A stretch of 64,000 nucleotides of DNA from Fodinicola acaciae (GCF_010993745.1 NZ_WOTN01000001.1:3041235-3105234), one strand, 5' to 3'. Numbered from the stretch's first letter, positions 7,601 to 16,547 are shown. Notes: a model not told the origin generated them from the letters alone. Numbers and translations are program-made.

Positions 7601-9007
7601 GTGGCGGCACAGATCCGGCTGGCCGGCTGGGGGTGGCGGCATCCGGGCCGCAAGGCGTGGGCGGTACGCGGCATCGACCTGACCGTGCAGCCCGGTGAGC
7701 GGGTGTTGCTGCTCGGCGCTTCCGGAGCGGGCAAGAGCACGTTGCTGCGCGGCCTCGCCGGCGTACTCGACCCGGAGGTCGGCGACGAGGAAGGCACCAT
7801 GCACATCGATGGTGCGCATCCGCGCGAACACCGCGAGCCGGTCGGTTATCTCCAGCAGGATCCGGAAAGTCAGCTGGTGATGGCGCGCTGCGGTGACGAT
7901 GTCGCGTTCGGCCTGGAAAACCTGGCCGTCGCGGCCGACCGGATCTGGCCGCGCGTCGACGCCGCGCTGGAGACGGTCGGCTTCGGCTACGACCGCGACT
8001 GGCCGACGGCCGCGTTGTCCGGTGGCGAGCAGCAGCGGCTCGCCCTGGCCGGGGTTTTGGCGCAGCGACCGGGTTTGCTGCTGCTCGACGAGCCGACCGC
8101 CAACATCGACCCGGACGGCGCGACCGCCGTTCGCAAGGCGGTGGACGCGGTGCTCGCCCAGACCGGCGCGACCCTCGTGTTGGTCGAGCACCGCGTCGCC
8201 GAGACGCTGGACCTGGTCGACCGGCTGGTCGTCATCTCCCCCGACGGTGTCGTGGCCGACGGCTCGCCGGAGCGCGTACTCGCCGAGCGGTGTGACGAGC
8301 TGACCGCCGCCGGCGTGTGGGTCCCCGGTGTGCCGGTGGGTCGCCGGCGCTCGACCGCGATCGAGCGGAATCCGTTGCTGACCGCGGAATCCGTACGCGT
8401 GCCGTCCATTGTGGACGATGCGTCCGTCCAGCTCGCCGCGGCGGAGGTCGCCGCCATCACCGGTCCGAACGGCGCTGGCAAGACGACGCTCGCGCGCGTG
8501 CTCGGCGGGTTGGTGCGGCCGGAATCCGGTCGCGTAGAAGGCACCTCCGCGCTGTCCGGTGCCGATCGTCGGCCGCCATGGCGGTGGAAGGCCACCGACC
8601 TCGCCGGCCGGATTGGAGCCGTTTTCCAGGATCCGGAGCACCAGTTCCTGACCGGCCGGGTACGCGACGAGTTGCTGTTGCGTACGAAGGAAAACGCGCG
8701 CGCCGACGAGTTGTTGGAGCGGCTGCGGCTGGACCGGCTGGCGGCGGCGAACCCGTTCACACTGTCCGGTGGCGAGCAGCGCAGGCTGTCGGTGGCGACC
8801 GCGTTGGTGGCCGCTCCGGCGCTGCTGATCCTGGACGAGCCGACCTTCGGCCAGGACCGTCGGACCTGGACCGAGCTGGTGGAAATGCTGGACAGCCTGC
8901 GAAAAGACGGCGTCGGGATCGCGGTGATCACGCACGACACCGCGTTCACCGATGCGTTGGCCGACCGGGTGCTGTGGATGTCCGCCGGACGATTGTCGCC
9001 GGCATGA
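7601..9007 (+). CDS. ykoD: ECF transporter ATPase, two fused ABC domains (YkoD)
   Basis: A 468-residue cytoplasmic protein made of two ABC ATPase domains in tandem, as usual for YkoD. The first has Walker A GASGAGKST (residues 39-47), signature LSGGEQQR and Walker B LLLLDEP; the second has GPNGAGKTT, LSGGEQRR and LLILDEP. Starts at GTG 7601, 4 bp after ykoE, and overlaps ykoC as ATGA. It energises uptake of thiamine or its precursor by YkoE together with the T component YkoC. Both nucleotide sites look intact, so both halves could hydrolyse ATP. Confidence 0.93.
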   Translation: MAAQIRLAGWGWRHPGRKAWAVRGIDLTVQPGERVLLLGASGAGKSTLLRGLAGVLDPEVGDEEGTMHIDGAHPREHREPVGYLQQDPESQLVMARCGDDVAFGLENLAVAADRIWPRVDAALETVGFGYDRDWPTAALSGGEQQRLALAGVLAQRPGLLLLDEPTANIDPDGATAVRKAVDAVLAQTGATLVLVEHRVAETLDLVDRLVVISPDGVVADGSPERVLAERCDELTAAGVWVPGVPVGRRRSTAIERNPLLTAESVRVPSIVDDASVQLAAAEVAAITGPNGAGKTTLARVLGGLVRPESGRVEGTSALSGADRRPPWRWKATDLAGRIGAVFQDPEHQFLTGRVRDELLLRTKENARADELLERLRLDRLAAANPFTLSGGEQRRLSVATALVAAPALLILDEPTFGQDRRTWTELVEMLDSLRKDGVGIAVITHDTAFTDALADRVLWMSAGRLSPA

Positions 9008-9735
9008 CCGCCGCGTACCTGGGACGCCGCAACCCGGTCGTCAAGCTGGCCGCCGGGCTGGTCGTCGCGGCGGCGGCGCTGGCGGCCGGCGATCCGGTCA
9101 CGCCGGCGGTGTTGTTGGCCGGCTGCCTGCTGGCGTTGCCGCTGACCGGACTTTCGGCCGCAACACTGGCAAAGCGTACGGTCGTGTTGCTGGTCGGCGC
9201 GCTGTCGATCGGCGTCGCCAACGCGCTCTTCGGCAGTCCTGGCGGCTGGCAGGTCGGTGGCGCGCTGGCCCTGCGCGTCGTCGCCGTCGCGCTGCCAGGC
9301 GTACTCATGCTGTCGACGACCGACCCGACCGATCTCGCCGACTCGCTGGTGCAGCAACTGCGCGCGCCGGCACGGTTCGCGTACGGGGCACTCGCGGCGC
9401 TGCGGTTGTTACCTTTGCTGACAACGGAATGGCACACCATCGGCCTCGCTCGCCGAGCGCGCGGCGTAGCGGCCAACGGAAATCCGGTGGTCGCCGCCCG
9501 GCTCTTCGGCGGTCGCGTTTTCACCCTGCTGGTCGGTGCGATCCGGCGCGCCAGCCGGATCGCCGCCGCGATGGACGCGCGCGGCTTCGACGCGCGCCAG
9601 GCTCGCACATATGCGCGCCGGCAGACCATCGGCCTCGCCGACCTTTTGCTGCTGTTGCTGGCAATCCTGCTCGCCTCGGCGGCCACCGGCGGCAGCCTCG
9701 CGCTCGGCACCTGGCGACTGTTCACCAGCGCCTAG
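9004..9735 (+). CDS. ykoC: ECF transporter T component (YkoC)
   Basis: A 243-residue membrane protein of the EcfT/CbiQ family that couples the ATPase to the substrate-binding subunit. The coupling helices carry Ala-Arg-Gly signatures, seen here as RRARGVA and MDARGFDARQARTYARR. About five membrane helices are predicted, including two at the C-terminus. ATG 9004 overlaps the ykoD stop. The stop codon TAG at 9733-9735 is immediately followed by a long hairpin terminator. It completes the TPP-regulated ykoEDC operon. Confidence 0.92.
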   Translation: MTAAYLGRRNPVVKLAAGLVVAAAALAAGDPVTPAVLLAGCLLALPLTGLSAATLAKRTVVLLVGALSIGVANALFGSPGGWQVGGALALRVVAVALPGVLMLSTTDPTDLADSLVQQLRAPARFAYGALAALRLLPLLTTEWHTIGLARRARGVAANGNPVVAARLFGGRVFTLLVGAIRRASRIAAAMDARGFDARQARTYARRQTIGLADLLLLLLAILLASAATGGSLALGTWRLFTSA

Positions 9736-9809
9736 GGGTCTGTTTCGAAGTCCCACCCGGCGATAGCCGAGCCCAACTCTCATCCACGTGGGACTTCGAA
9801 ACAGACCCC
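9735..9809. terminator. Long perfect palindrome after ykoC
   Basis: Arms 9735-9756 and 9788-9809 are exactly complementary over 22 bp with a 31-base loop. The stem begins on the last base of the ykoC stop codon. The outer arm GGGGTCTGTTTCGAA resembles the hairpin at 24699-24720. No U-tract follows, as is common for actinobacterial terminators. Confidence 0.75.
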
Positions 9810-10068
9810 AGCCCAGTACGACAGACCCTGAGATGCGGGATTTTTCCGCACTCGATGCGCGAGACACCCGGCCGCGATCACAGGCAGTCCCACAAGGGTC
9901 AAGCTCCGCACTCACCAACTCGACGTTGGGGGACCTCGACACGCCGACAGAACGACAACGTCGAGTTCGCGAAACCGAGGCACGTCTACACCCGCAACCC
10001 AGTCACCACGAGGCGCACGCAACAATCATGAAAACCCAGCCCCGGCGCACGTAGGGCGACCCTGCGGT
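9810..10068. other. Non-coding gap with a second 12-bp hairpin
   Basis: I see no gene in these 259 bases between the ykoC terminator and the convergent DUF6191 gene. Bases 9917-9928 (AACTCGACGTTG) and 9956-9967 (CAACGTCGAGTT) form an exact 12-bp inverted repeat with a 27-base loop, which could terminate transcription from either side. Confidence 0.5.
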
Positions 10069-10389
10069 CTACCCGTCGTTTTGCTTGCGCAGGACGATGT
10101 TTGCCGTGCCGGCGTCGAGGTCGACTCTGCTGCGCGGCGGCGCGCCGTCGCTCTCCTCCTCGCGCAGCATCAGAGACGACTGTTTCATCTGTCGCTGAAA
10201 GTCTTTGGTGCCGCGAAAATGTGACTCCAGCTCCTCGACACCGGCGGTCGACAATGGCGACATGCCAGAGCCGTCGCCGCGTTTGCGCCACGGAGCCCAG
10301 CCGAACCGGCCGGTGACCCGCTCGAACACCGCCACCGCGAGCAGCAGCACGACCAACGACGGAATGATCAGCGCGGCGACCACGTACAT
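10069..10389 (-). CDS. DUF6191 family small membrane-anchored protein
   Basis: A 106-residue protein of a family seen widely in actinobacteria without a known role. Residues 1-25 form one hydrophobic helix (YVVAALIIPSLVVLLLAVAV), followed by a basic RFGWAPWRKR segment and a charged cytosolic tail containing GVEELESHFRGTKDF and an RMKQ-like stretch. It stands alone, with non-coding DNA on both sides. Predicted to sit in the cytoplasmic membrane with its tail inside. No catalytic motif is visible and I do not propose a function. Confidence 0.7.
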   Translation of the reverse strand: MYVVAALIIPSLVVLLLAVAVFERVTGRFGWAPWRKRGDGSGMSPLSTAGVEELESHFRGTKDFQRQMKQSSLMLREEESDGAPPRSRVDLDAGTANIVLRKQNDG

Positions 10390-10653
10390 GACCAGTCAAC
10401 TCCGCCGCGTGCACGCGAGTTCCCGTTAAGGCCTGCTTAAACTTGGCTGCCGGCGACAGCGCCGAACATCTTCCGGCCGACACGGCTGCATAACGGGTGA
10501 TATATGGATAAACCACTTTAAGCGCACACTAACGCCACACAAATCTGCGCTTTCTGCCAGCCGGCACTCCCTTTACGTCGACCTTTCGTGCATTCTGTGC
10601 ACGTACGCACACCTCGCTCCACCAGGGTCATTTGGGACGAACGGAGGCAGGCA
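10390..10653. other. Intergenic region, promoter side of DUF6191 gene
   Basis: No gene is apparent. The region is lower in GC than its surroundings near 10500-10530 (for example GATATATGGATAAACCACTTT) and presumably holds the promoter for the minus-strand DUF6191 gene and one for the short plus-strand unit at 10654. Confidence 0.35.
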
Positions 10654-10716
10654 ATGCGCGGACTGAGCGTGTTGGACGGTGTGTCGCTCGGCGTGGTGGC
10701 AGACGGCGTCGCCTGA
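10654..10716 (+). CDS. Possible 20-residue peptide ORF
   Basis: A very short ORF encoding MRGLSVLDGVSLGVVADGVA. It has a good ribosome site, ACGGAGGCAGGCA, seven bases ahead of the ATG, and is closely followed by a 16-bp hairpin terminator, so it looks like a tiny transcription unit. The product is hydrophobic and Gly/Val-rich without Cys or aromatic residues. I do not recognise it. It could be a small membrane peptide or a chance reading frame. Confidence 0.3.
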   Translation: MRGLSVLDGVSLGVVADGVA

Positions 10717-10725
10717 GACCACCAG

Positions 10726-10764
10726 CGGAAAGCGCCTACCCATCGCCGGGGTAGGCGCTTTCCG
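10726..10764. terminator. 16-bp hairpin terminator
   Basis: Arms 10726-10741 (CGGAAAGCGCCTACCC) and 10749-10764 are exactly complementary with a 7-base loop. It follows the short ORF at 10654-10716 and lies about 150 bases before the molybdoenzyme gene. Confidence 0.75.
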
Positions 10765-10918
10765 TTCGTCCAAGGCGCGCGAGAGCTCCGACTTTTCAGC
10801 CAGCTGCGCGACCACCGGTTTCTCACCTTCGGGGCATGGAAAACTGAGGTCTTTCCATTCCATTACCGATCGGTCCTGACGGCACCCGGCCGGACCGCCC
10901 GGACGTACGGTGAGGACC

Positions 10919-12142
10919 GTGCGAACAACCAGCGTTGTGCGTCGATTGTGGAGCGTGGCGGAAAACCACGGCCGTGCGATGGCCGGCCGGTTCCGGAGTC
11001 CGCTGCGCGGCCGGTGGCTCACCTCGGTTTTCGGCCTGACACTGCTGATCTCGCTGCCGTTCGTCATTGTCACCGGGCTGCTCGACTATCTCGCGTACGG
11101 TCCGCAGTTTGGTCAGGCTTTTCCGCGCGACGTCGGTTGGCTGCACCTGCCGTACGTGGACTGGCCGACGCGTCCGGCCTGGCTTTTCCAGCTGACGCAA
11201 GGACTGCACGTCGGTCTCGGCCTGGTGCTGGTGCCGGTGATCCTGGCCAAGCTCTGGTCGGTGATCCCGAAGCTTTTCGAGTGGCCGCCGGCGAGATCGA
11301 TCGCGCACGCGCTTGAACGCCTGTCGTTGCTCCTGCTGATCGGCGGCATTCTCTTCGAGGTCGGCACCGGCCTGCTCAACATCCAGTATGACTATCTGTT
11401 CGGCTTCAGCTTCTACACCGCGCACTATTACGGTGCCTGGGTCTTCCTCGCGGCGTTCGCCGTCCACATTGGACTCAAGTTCCGCACGATGGCCTCGGCG
11501 CTGCGCACCCGTCAGCCAAAGAAAAAACCGGAAGGCGCCACGATCAGCCGCCGTGGCCTGCTGGGTCTGGTCGCCGGCGGCTCCCTCCTGGTGGCCGCGG
11601 TGACCGTCGGCCAAAGCGTCGACAGCCTGCGCTGGAGCGCGTTCCTGCTGCCGCGCGGCCGGTCGTACGGCGGCGGCCCGACCGACTTCCAGGTCAACCG
11701 TACGGCCAGAAGTGTCGGCATCACGGCCGAGTCGGTCGGACCGGCGTGGCGCCTGCGGCTCTCGGGCCGCCGCCAGCTGACACTGGATCTTCCTACGCTG
11801 CAACGGATGCCGCAGCACACCGCTGTCCTGCCGATCGCCTGCGTGGAAGGCTGGTCGACGACACAGACGTGGACGGGCGTACGGCTGCGTGATCTCGCCG
11901 CACTGACCGGCCTGCCGGCGCCGGCGAACGCATTCGTCCAGGCGGTGTCGAAAACCGGCGGCTTCCACCAGGCGACGCTGCAGGAAAACCAGGTCCTCGA
12001 TCCGGACGCTCTGTTGGCGCTTCGCGTCAACGGCGCACCGCTGAGCCTCGACCACGGCTTTCCGGCGCGGATCATCGTGCCGGCATTGCCAGGCGTGCAT
12101 TGCACGAAATGGGTGGCCTCGATCGATTTCCGGGAGCGGTGA
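10919..12142 (+). CDS. Membrane molybdopterin oxidoreductase (cytochrome b561-like plus sulfite-oxidase fold)
   Basis: A 407-residue two-part redox protein. The first ~190 residues hold four to five membrane helices with spaced histidines (TQGLHVGLGL, TAHYYGAW, FAVHIGLKFR), consistent with a b-type cytochrome. After an RRGLLGLVAGG segment the remaining ~200 residues match the sulfite oxidase molybdopterin domain, with the putative Mo-ligand Cys in PIACVEGWST and the terminal WVASIDF. Start GTG 10919 is chosen because a -10 TACGGT lies 7 bases upstream (leaderless); GTG 10910 is the alternative. It is followed after 1 bp by a small membrane protein. Substrate unknown; electrons probably pass between the quinone pool and the Mo centre. 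Confidence 0.82.
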   Translation: MRTTSVVRRLWSVAENHGRAMAGRFRSPLRGRWLTSVFGLTLLISLPFVIVTGLLDYLAYGPQFGQAFPRDVGWLHLPYVDWPTRPAWLFQLTQGLHVGLGLVLVPVILAKLWSVIPKLFEWPPARSIAHALERLSLLLLIGGILFEVGTGLLNIQYDYLFGFSFYTAHYYGAWVFLAAFAVHIGLKFRTMASALRTRQPKKKPEGATISRRGLLGLVAGGSLLVAAVTVGQSVDSLRWSAFLLPRGRSYGGGPTDFQVNRTARSVGITAESVGPAWRLRLSGRRQLTLDLPTLQRMPQHTAVLPIACVEGWSTTQTWTGVRLRDLAALTGLPAPANAFVQAVSKTGGFHQATLQENQVLDPDALLALRVNGAPLSLDHGFPARIIVPALPGVHCTKWVASIDFRER

Positions 12143-12143
12143 C

Positions 12144-12599
12144 ATGCGCCGGTTTTATGGAGCCAGTGGCTGGCATCTGGCGGCTTTGCTGATGTGTTTC
12201 CTGGTCGCCGGCTATGCGATCTGGCTGGTGGCCGCCGATCCGTTGGCCTGGCTGATGTTGCTGTGGTTCCTCGGCGCCGTCGTCATCCACGACCTGGTGT
12301 TGTTTCCGGTGTACGCGCTGGTGACCAGGTCAGTCAATTACGTCCGCGTGCCGGCGTTGGCCTCTGGACTGCTGTTTCTGTTGTTCTTCCCCGGCATCGT
12401 CCGGCAGGGCGCCGGCAGCTTTCAGGACGCGACCGGTCTGACGCAGCAGCCCTACCTGTTCCGCTGGCTGCTCTTCACCGCGGCAGCCTTCGCCCTGAGC
12501 GCGATTATCTATGTGTTACGCGGAAAGCTCGGCAAACGTACGCCAGCCAAGCCGGACCGTCCGCACCGCGAGACCAGCCGCGCCAGCCACCGCGGGTAG
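12144..12599 (+). CDS. Integral membrane protein paired with the molybdoenzyme
   Basis: A 151-residue protein with about four membrane helices and a basic, Arg/Lys/Pro-rich C-terminal tail. It starts 2 bp after the molybdoenzyme stop, so it is almost certainly in the same operon and may be a partner subunit. Segments AGYAIWLVAADPLAWLMLLW and FLGAVVIHDLVLFPVYAL are hydrophobic with a central HD pair. The last 84 bases lie opposite the extended frame of the methyltransferase gene on the other strand. I do not recognise a named family. Confidence 0.7.
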   Translation: MRRFYGASGWHLAALLMCFLVAGYAIWLVAADPLAWLMLLWFLGAVVIHDLVLFPVYALVTRSVNYVRVPALASGLLFLLFFPGIVRQGAGSFQDATGLTQQPYLFRWLLFTAAAFALSAIIYVLRGKLGKRTPAKPDRPHRETSRASHRG

Positions 12600-12629
12600 C
12601 GCAGAGCGGCCGACCTGGGCCCACGGAAA

Positions 12630-13124
12630 CTACGGACCGACCACGCCGGACGCCTCCAACCGGCCGGCTCCGCGCCACAGGCCGCCGATCGGGTCCAGCT
12701 CCAGCAAGACGGTGCCTTTGGGCCGCAGCAACACCTTCGCTCGGCGCAACAGTTGTGCCGGATCGCCGCCGATTCCGATGTTGCCGTCCGCCAGGAGCAC
12801 GTGCGACCAGCGGCCTTCGGCCGGCAACCGGCCGAGCGCGTCTCGCCGCAACGCCGTGCCACCGCGGAAGAGCGTACGCTCGACCGCGTCCGCGCTGATG
12901 TCGACGCCGAGCGCCGGCAGGCCGCGCTCGGCCAACGCGGTGACCAGCCGGCCGGGACCGCAGCCGAGGTCGAGCGTCGGACCGGTGCACCGGTCGAGCA
13001 GCCAGCGATCGGCGCCGCGTGCCGGCGCATGCCAGCGACGGACCGGCAGCCGGATCAGCACGCCATCCGTGCGCCGCAGTGCACACGGATTTCCGCGCAA
13101 GCCATGCGAAAAGTCGGCGATCAT
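12630..13124 (-). CDS. SAM-dependent methyltransferase, apparently truncated by an in-frame stop
   Basis: A class I methyltransferase: TLDLGCGPGRLVTALAERG is the SAM motif I, ALGVDISADAV motif II and KGTVLLELDP motif III. The frame ends at TAG 12630-12632 after 164 residues, short for the family. Reading through that TAG, the same frame continues for 37 codons beginning FPWAQVGRSALPAVAGAAGL, which resembles the end of related methyltransferases, to TAA at 12516-12518. The TAG is one change from TGG. ATG 13124 overlaps the stop of the upstream glycosyltransferase. Either the gene was recently truncated or it works without its last ~37 residues. The target is unknown; its cluster contains sugar enzymes. 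Confidence 0.75.
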   Translation of the reverse strand: MIADFSHGLRGNPCALRRTDGVLIRLPVRRWHAPARGADRWLLDRCTGPTLDLGCGPGRLVTALAERGLPALGVDISADAVERTLFRGGTALRRDALGRLPAEGRWSHVLLADGNIGIGGDPAQLLRRAKVLLRPKGTVLLELDPIGGLWRGAGRLEASGVVGP

Positions 13125-13744
13125 CCGAGCTCGGCCGCGAACCGGCTCCGTGGCGCCAAGGCGGCCACCGCGTACGCGTCGGCCATGGTGTCCACATCGG
13201 ACAGTTCCGGTCCGAGCGCGACGCGGAGGCCGCCGTTTCGCAGGGCGGCGAGCGTACGAGCGCCGGTGTCCGGCCGGGACATCGGCACGTCCGCGACCAA
13301 GCGCGCGTGCTCCGGATTTCGCAGCCCGAGCAACCACCAACCGCCGTCGGCAGCTGGCGCCAGCACACCATCGTGCATCGCGTCGCGACATTGCTCGAGG
13401 TCGGCGGCGGTCAGCTGTGGTGTGTCCATGCCGATCTGCAGGATTGGCCGTCCTGGAAACAATGCCGCCGCGTCGAGATGGGCCGCCGCGATCCGCTCGC
13501 CGAGATTTTCACCGCGTTGCACGACAACAGGCACGTCGCGCATTGCCGCACGCAGCTGCGGATGGTCGAGTTTTCCTGCCAATGCGACCACCGGCACGAT
13601 CCAGGAGCAGGATGTGACGGTGGCCAAGGTGTCCAGAAAGGCCGCGGCGGCAAGCCGCGCGGCCTGCTCCGGCGTCGCCGGCGGACACAACCGGGTCTTC
13701 ACCCGGCCGGGGACCGGCGATTTCGCCAGTATCGCACAGATCAT
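13121..13744 (-). CDS. DUF2064/TIGR04282 family glycosyltransferase
   Basis: A 207-residue GT-A-fold protein. It opens MICAILAKSPVPGRVKTRL, the nucleotide-binding signature of the family, and has ILQIGMDTPQL, where the Asp is the expected metal ligand, and DGGWWLLGL. Proteins of this family are often encoded next to GT2 enzymes, as here. The ATG overlaps the stop of the GT2 gene and its own stop overlaps the methyltransferase start, so the three form an operon transcribed leftward from 14385. The donor and acceptor are unknown. Confidence 0.85.
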   Translation of the reverse strand: MICAILAKSPVPGRVKTRLCPPATPEQAARLAAAAFLDTLATVTSCSWIVPVVALAGKLDHPQLRAAMRDVPVVVQRGENLGERIAAAHLDAAALFPGRPILQIGMDTPQLTAADLEQCRDAMHDGVLAPAADGGWWLLGLRNPEHARLVADVPMSRPDTGARTLAALRNGGLRVALGPELSDVDTMADAYAVAALAPRSRFAAELG

Positions 13745-14385
13745 CGCAGTGCCTTCGCGAAATCACGGGTCGCGCGCAGCGTCCCACGAAACGAACCGGA
13801 GACTTTCGACACGGTGCCGGCCGCGCGCGGCCGATAGTCGACCGGCCGCTCGGCGATCCGCCAACCGGCCGCACCTGCGCGTAACAACAACTCCAGTGGA
13901 TAGCCAAAAGCGCGATCGGTCACGCCGAGACCCAGCAAAGCCGCGCGGCGTACGGCTCGGACAGGCGCGATGTCGGACACCGGAACACCGCGCCGCCGCA
14001 ACAAACACGCGACAATCGCATTGCCGAGACGCGCGTGCCACGGCCACACCGACACGCTGACCGGCACACGCTTGCCGACCGCCAGCTCCGCGTTGCCCAG
14101 CATCTCCACGAATTCCGGGAGAACGGACGGATCGAGCGAACCATCGGCGTCGATGAAGCACACGACGTCGGCACTCGCCGCGACAAGTCCACTGTGGACG
14201 GCCGCGCCATATCCGCGCTGCGCCTCATGCACGACGGTCGCGCCGAATTCGCGCGCGACAGCCGGACTGCCGTCGGTCGAACCATTGTCGACCACGATCG
14301 CGCGATAACCCGGCGGCATCGCCTGCAGGACGCCAGGCAGCGCCAATGCCTCGTCGAGGCACGGCAGGATCACGTCGACGCTCAT
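13741..14385 (-). CDS. Glycosyltransferase family 2
   Basis: A 214-residue GT2 enzyme, probably cytoplasmic. Visible are the N-terminal VDVILPCLDEALALPGVL, VDNGSTDGS, and the metal-binding CFIDADGSLDP. It lacks the C-terminal membrane helices of polyprenol-phosphate synthases, although the sequence otherwise resembles DPM1-like enzymes. ATG 14385 is preferred over ATG 14391 because a -10 TAGCGT (14393-14398 on the complement) lies 7 bases before it. First gene of a three-gene operon. A lipid-linked sugar product for the neighbouring GT-C-like protein is a reasonable guess, not shown. Confidence 0.85.
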   Translation of the reverse strand: MSVDVILPCLDEALALPGVLQAMPPGYRAIVVDNGSTDGSPAVAREFGATVVHEAQRGYGAAVHSGLVAASADVVCFIDADGSLDPSVLPEFVEMLGNAELAVGKRVPVSVSVWPWHARLGNAIVACLLRRRGVPVSDIAPVRAVRRAALLGLGVTDRAFGYPLELLLRAGAAGWRIAERPVDYRPRAAGTVSKVSGSFRGTLRATRDFAKALR

Positions 14386-14487
14386 ACGCATGACGCTAGA
14401 GCCGATCGGCCGGCCCGATTCTTACGATCTCGTGACGCGAGGTCCGGCGGCGCGCCAACCGGCCGGCCAACTGGTTAGCGTACCGGC

Positions 14488-15849
14488 GTGACGCAAACCC
14501 CGACCCGGTCCGACGAGCGTACGGACCGGACGACGCGCTATGACCTGATCACGGTCGGGTCGGTCGTCGCGCTCGTCGTCGTGGCGGCGCTGGTCGGCTG
14601 GGCCATGTTGCGCGCGTTCGTGCCGGGCGGACCGACGCCTTATCTGGCCTGGCCGCCGCTTTCCGGCCGGTGGGGGCCGCACGTCGGTCCTGGCACGATG
14701 CCGGCGATCGCGGTCGCTGCGATCATTGTTCTCTACGGACGCGAGCTGTCCACCCGGCTGCGCTTTCGCACATTGCTGCCGGTCGCCTACGTGGCCGCGG
14801 TGGCATGGACGTTTTTCCTCGCGCTCATCGACGGTTGGCAGTTTGGCATCGCCGGCCGGCTCACCCGTCCGGCGGAATATCTGCACGACGTGCCCAGGGT
14901 CACCGACATCGGCCAGTTTCTGCGACATTTCTCCGATGGCATCGTCCGCGGACCGGACGCCTGGACCGAGCACGTGTCCGGACATCCGCCTGGCGTGACG
15001 TTGTTTTTCGTCGCACTGGACCGGATCGGTCTCGGCGGCGGCGCGATCGCCGGCATGATCTGCATCCTGCTGGGATCCTCCGCATGCATCGCCGTCGCGG
15101 TGGCGCTCAAGGCCCTCGGCATGGCCGAAACCGCGCGGAAAACCCTGCCATTCGGCGTGCTTTTCCCTGGAGCGGTGTGGATCGGTGTCTCTGCCGACGG
15201 CATCTTCACCGCCGTTGTCGCCTGGGGTGTCGCCGCGATCGCTGTCGGCGCGGCCGGCAGGGGCTTGTTTCGGGATCTGGCCTCGGTTTGCGGTGGCCTG
15301 CTGCTCGGATACGGCAGCTACCTGTCGTACGGCCTCATCCTGGCCGGCACGCTGCCGTTGGCGGTCGCCATCATCACGCGGCGGATCCGTCCGCTGGTGA
15401 TCGGCGCGATCGCCGCGATCGCCGTGGTTGCCGCCTTCACGGCGGCCGGATTCGCGTGGTGGCAAGGCGTACATCTGGTGCAGATCCGCTATTACCAGGG
15501 CGTCGCGTCGCAGCGGCCCTACTGGTATTTCGTCTGGGCCGACCTGGCGGCGCTCGCCTTCTCGACCGGTCCGGCTGTCGTCGCCGGACTGCGGAGATCG
15601 GTCAAATGGCGGGTAAGAGGCCGCGCAAGTAGGGGACCTCTAAGTCTGGTCGCCGCGGCGGCATTGTCGATCCTGCTCGCCGATCTTTCCGGACTGAGCA
15701 AGGCGGAAGTGGAGCGGATCTGGCTGCCGTTCGCGGTGTGGCTGGTGCCGGCGTGCGCGTTGCTGCCGGCGCGTACGAGCCGGTGGTGGCTGGCCGCTCA
15801 GGCGGTTCTGGCCTTGGCGGTCAACCATCTGGTGGTGACCGGATGGTGA
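14488..15849 (+). CDS. Polytopic membrane protein, GT-C glycosyltransferase-like
   Basis: A 453-residue protein with about eleven membrane helices. A large extracellular loop after the first helices contains HDVPRVTDIGQF, FSDGI and HVSGHPPGVTL, the kind of acidic and His-containing loop found in GT-C mannosyl- and arabinosyltransferases that use polyprenyl-phosphate sugars. Start GTG 14488 is set by a leaderless promoter, -10 TAGCGT at 14476-14481. It diverges from the GT2 gene and overlaps the response regulator by 7 bp, so it leads an operon with the two-component system. Function is inferred from topology and context. Confidence 0.65.
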   Translation: MTQTPTRSDERTDRTTRYDLITVGSVVALVVVAALVGWAMLRAFVPGGPTPYLAWPPLSGRWGPHVGPGTMPAIAVAAIIVLYGRELSTRLRFRTLLPVAYVAAVAWTFFLALIDGWQFGIAGRLTRPAEYLHDVPRVTDIGQFLRHFSDGIVRGPDAWTEHVSGHPPGVTLFFVALDRIGLGGGAIAGMICILLGSSACIAVAVALKALGMAETARKTLPFGVLFPGAVWIGVSADGIFTAVVAWGVAAIAVGAAGRGLFRDLASVCGGLLLGYGSYLSYGLILAGTLPLAVAIITRRIRPLVIGAIAAIAVVAAFTAAGFAWWQGVHLVQIRYYQGVASQRPYWYFVWADLAALAFSTGPAVVAGLRRSVKWRVRGRASRGPLSLVAAAALSILLADLSGLSKAEVERIWLPFAVWLVPACALLPARTSRWWLAAQAVLALAVNHLVVTGW

Positions 15850-16547
15850 GCGCGCCGCGGATCCTGGTGGTCGACGACGATCCGACCGTACGCGATGTGA
15901 TGCGGCGATATCTGTCCCGCGCCGGTTACGAGGTGACCGTACGCGCGGACGGCGAGGCCGCGATGGCCGAGATCAGCGCGAAACCACCGGATCTGGTGGT
16001 GCTCGACCTGATGTTGCCAGGCCTGAGCGGACTGGAGGTGTGCGAGGAGTTGCGCCGGCACAGCAGCATTCCGGTGATCATGCTGACCGCGCTCGGTGAG
16101 GAGGAGGATCGGGTCGCCGGCTTGGAAACCGGCGCGGACGACTACGTGACCAAGCCGTTCAGTCCGCGCGAGTTGGTGTTGCGGGTCGGCTCGGTGTTAC
16201 GCCGGTCGGCCGGTCCGCCCGATCCGCGACCGGCCGGCACGGTCACCGACGGCGACCTGTCGATCGACCTGGACGCGCGCCGAGTGTCGTTGCGTGGCAG
16301 GGAACTGTCGCTCACGACGCGCGAATTCGACCTGCTGGCCTATTTCGTCCGGCATCCCGGTCAGGTGTTCCGGCGACCGGAGCTGCTGGAACGCGTGTGG
16401 GGTTGGAGCTTCGGCGACCAGTCCACGGTGACCGTACACGTGCGCCGGCTGCGCGAAAAGCTCGAGACCGATCCGGTGCATCCGCGGCGGCTGGCGACCG
16501 TGTGGGGTGTCGGCTATCGCTACGACCCGCAGGAGCCGGTGTGCTGA
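15843..16547 (+). CDS. OmpR/PhoB-family response regulator
   Basis: A 234-residue DNA-binding response regulator. The receiver domain has the acidic pair in VVDDDP (residues 10-13), the phosphoacceptor Asp in VVLDLMLPG (residue 55), the Thr in MLTALG and the Lys in [10 protein letters not shown]. The C-terminal winged helix contains [12 protein letters not shown] and [17 protein letters not shown] 15843 overlaps the upstream gene by 7 bp and the sensor kinase by 7 bp, giving tight coupling. It is likely to control the surrounding envelope-sugar genes. Confidence 0.93.
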   Translation: MVSAPRILVVDDDPTVRDVMRRYLSRAGYEVTVRADGEAAMAEISAKPPDLVVLDLMLPGLSGLEVCEELRRHSSIPVIMLTALGEEEDRVAGLETGADDYVTKPFSPRELVLRVGSVLRRSAGPPDPRPAGTVTDGDLSIDLDARRVSLRGRELSLTTREFDLLAYFVRHPGQVFRRPELLERVWGWSFGDQSTVTVHVRRLREKLETDPVHPRRLATVWGVGYRYDPQEPVC

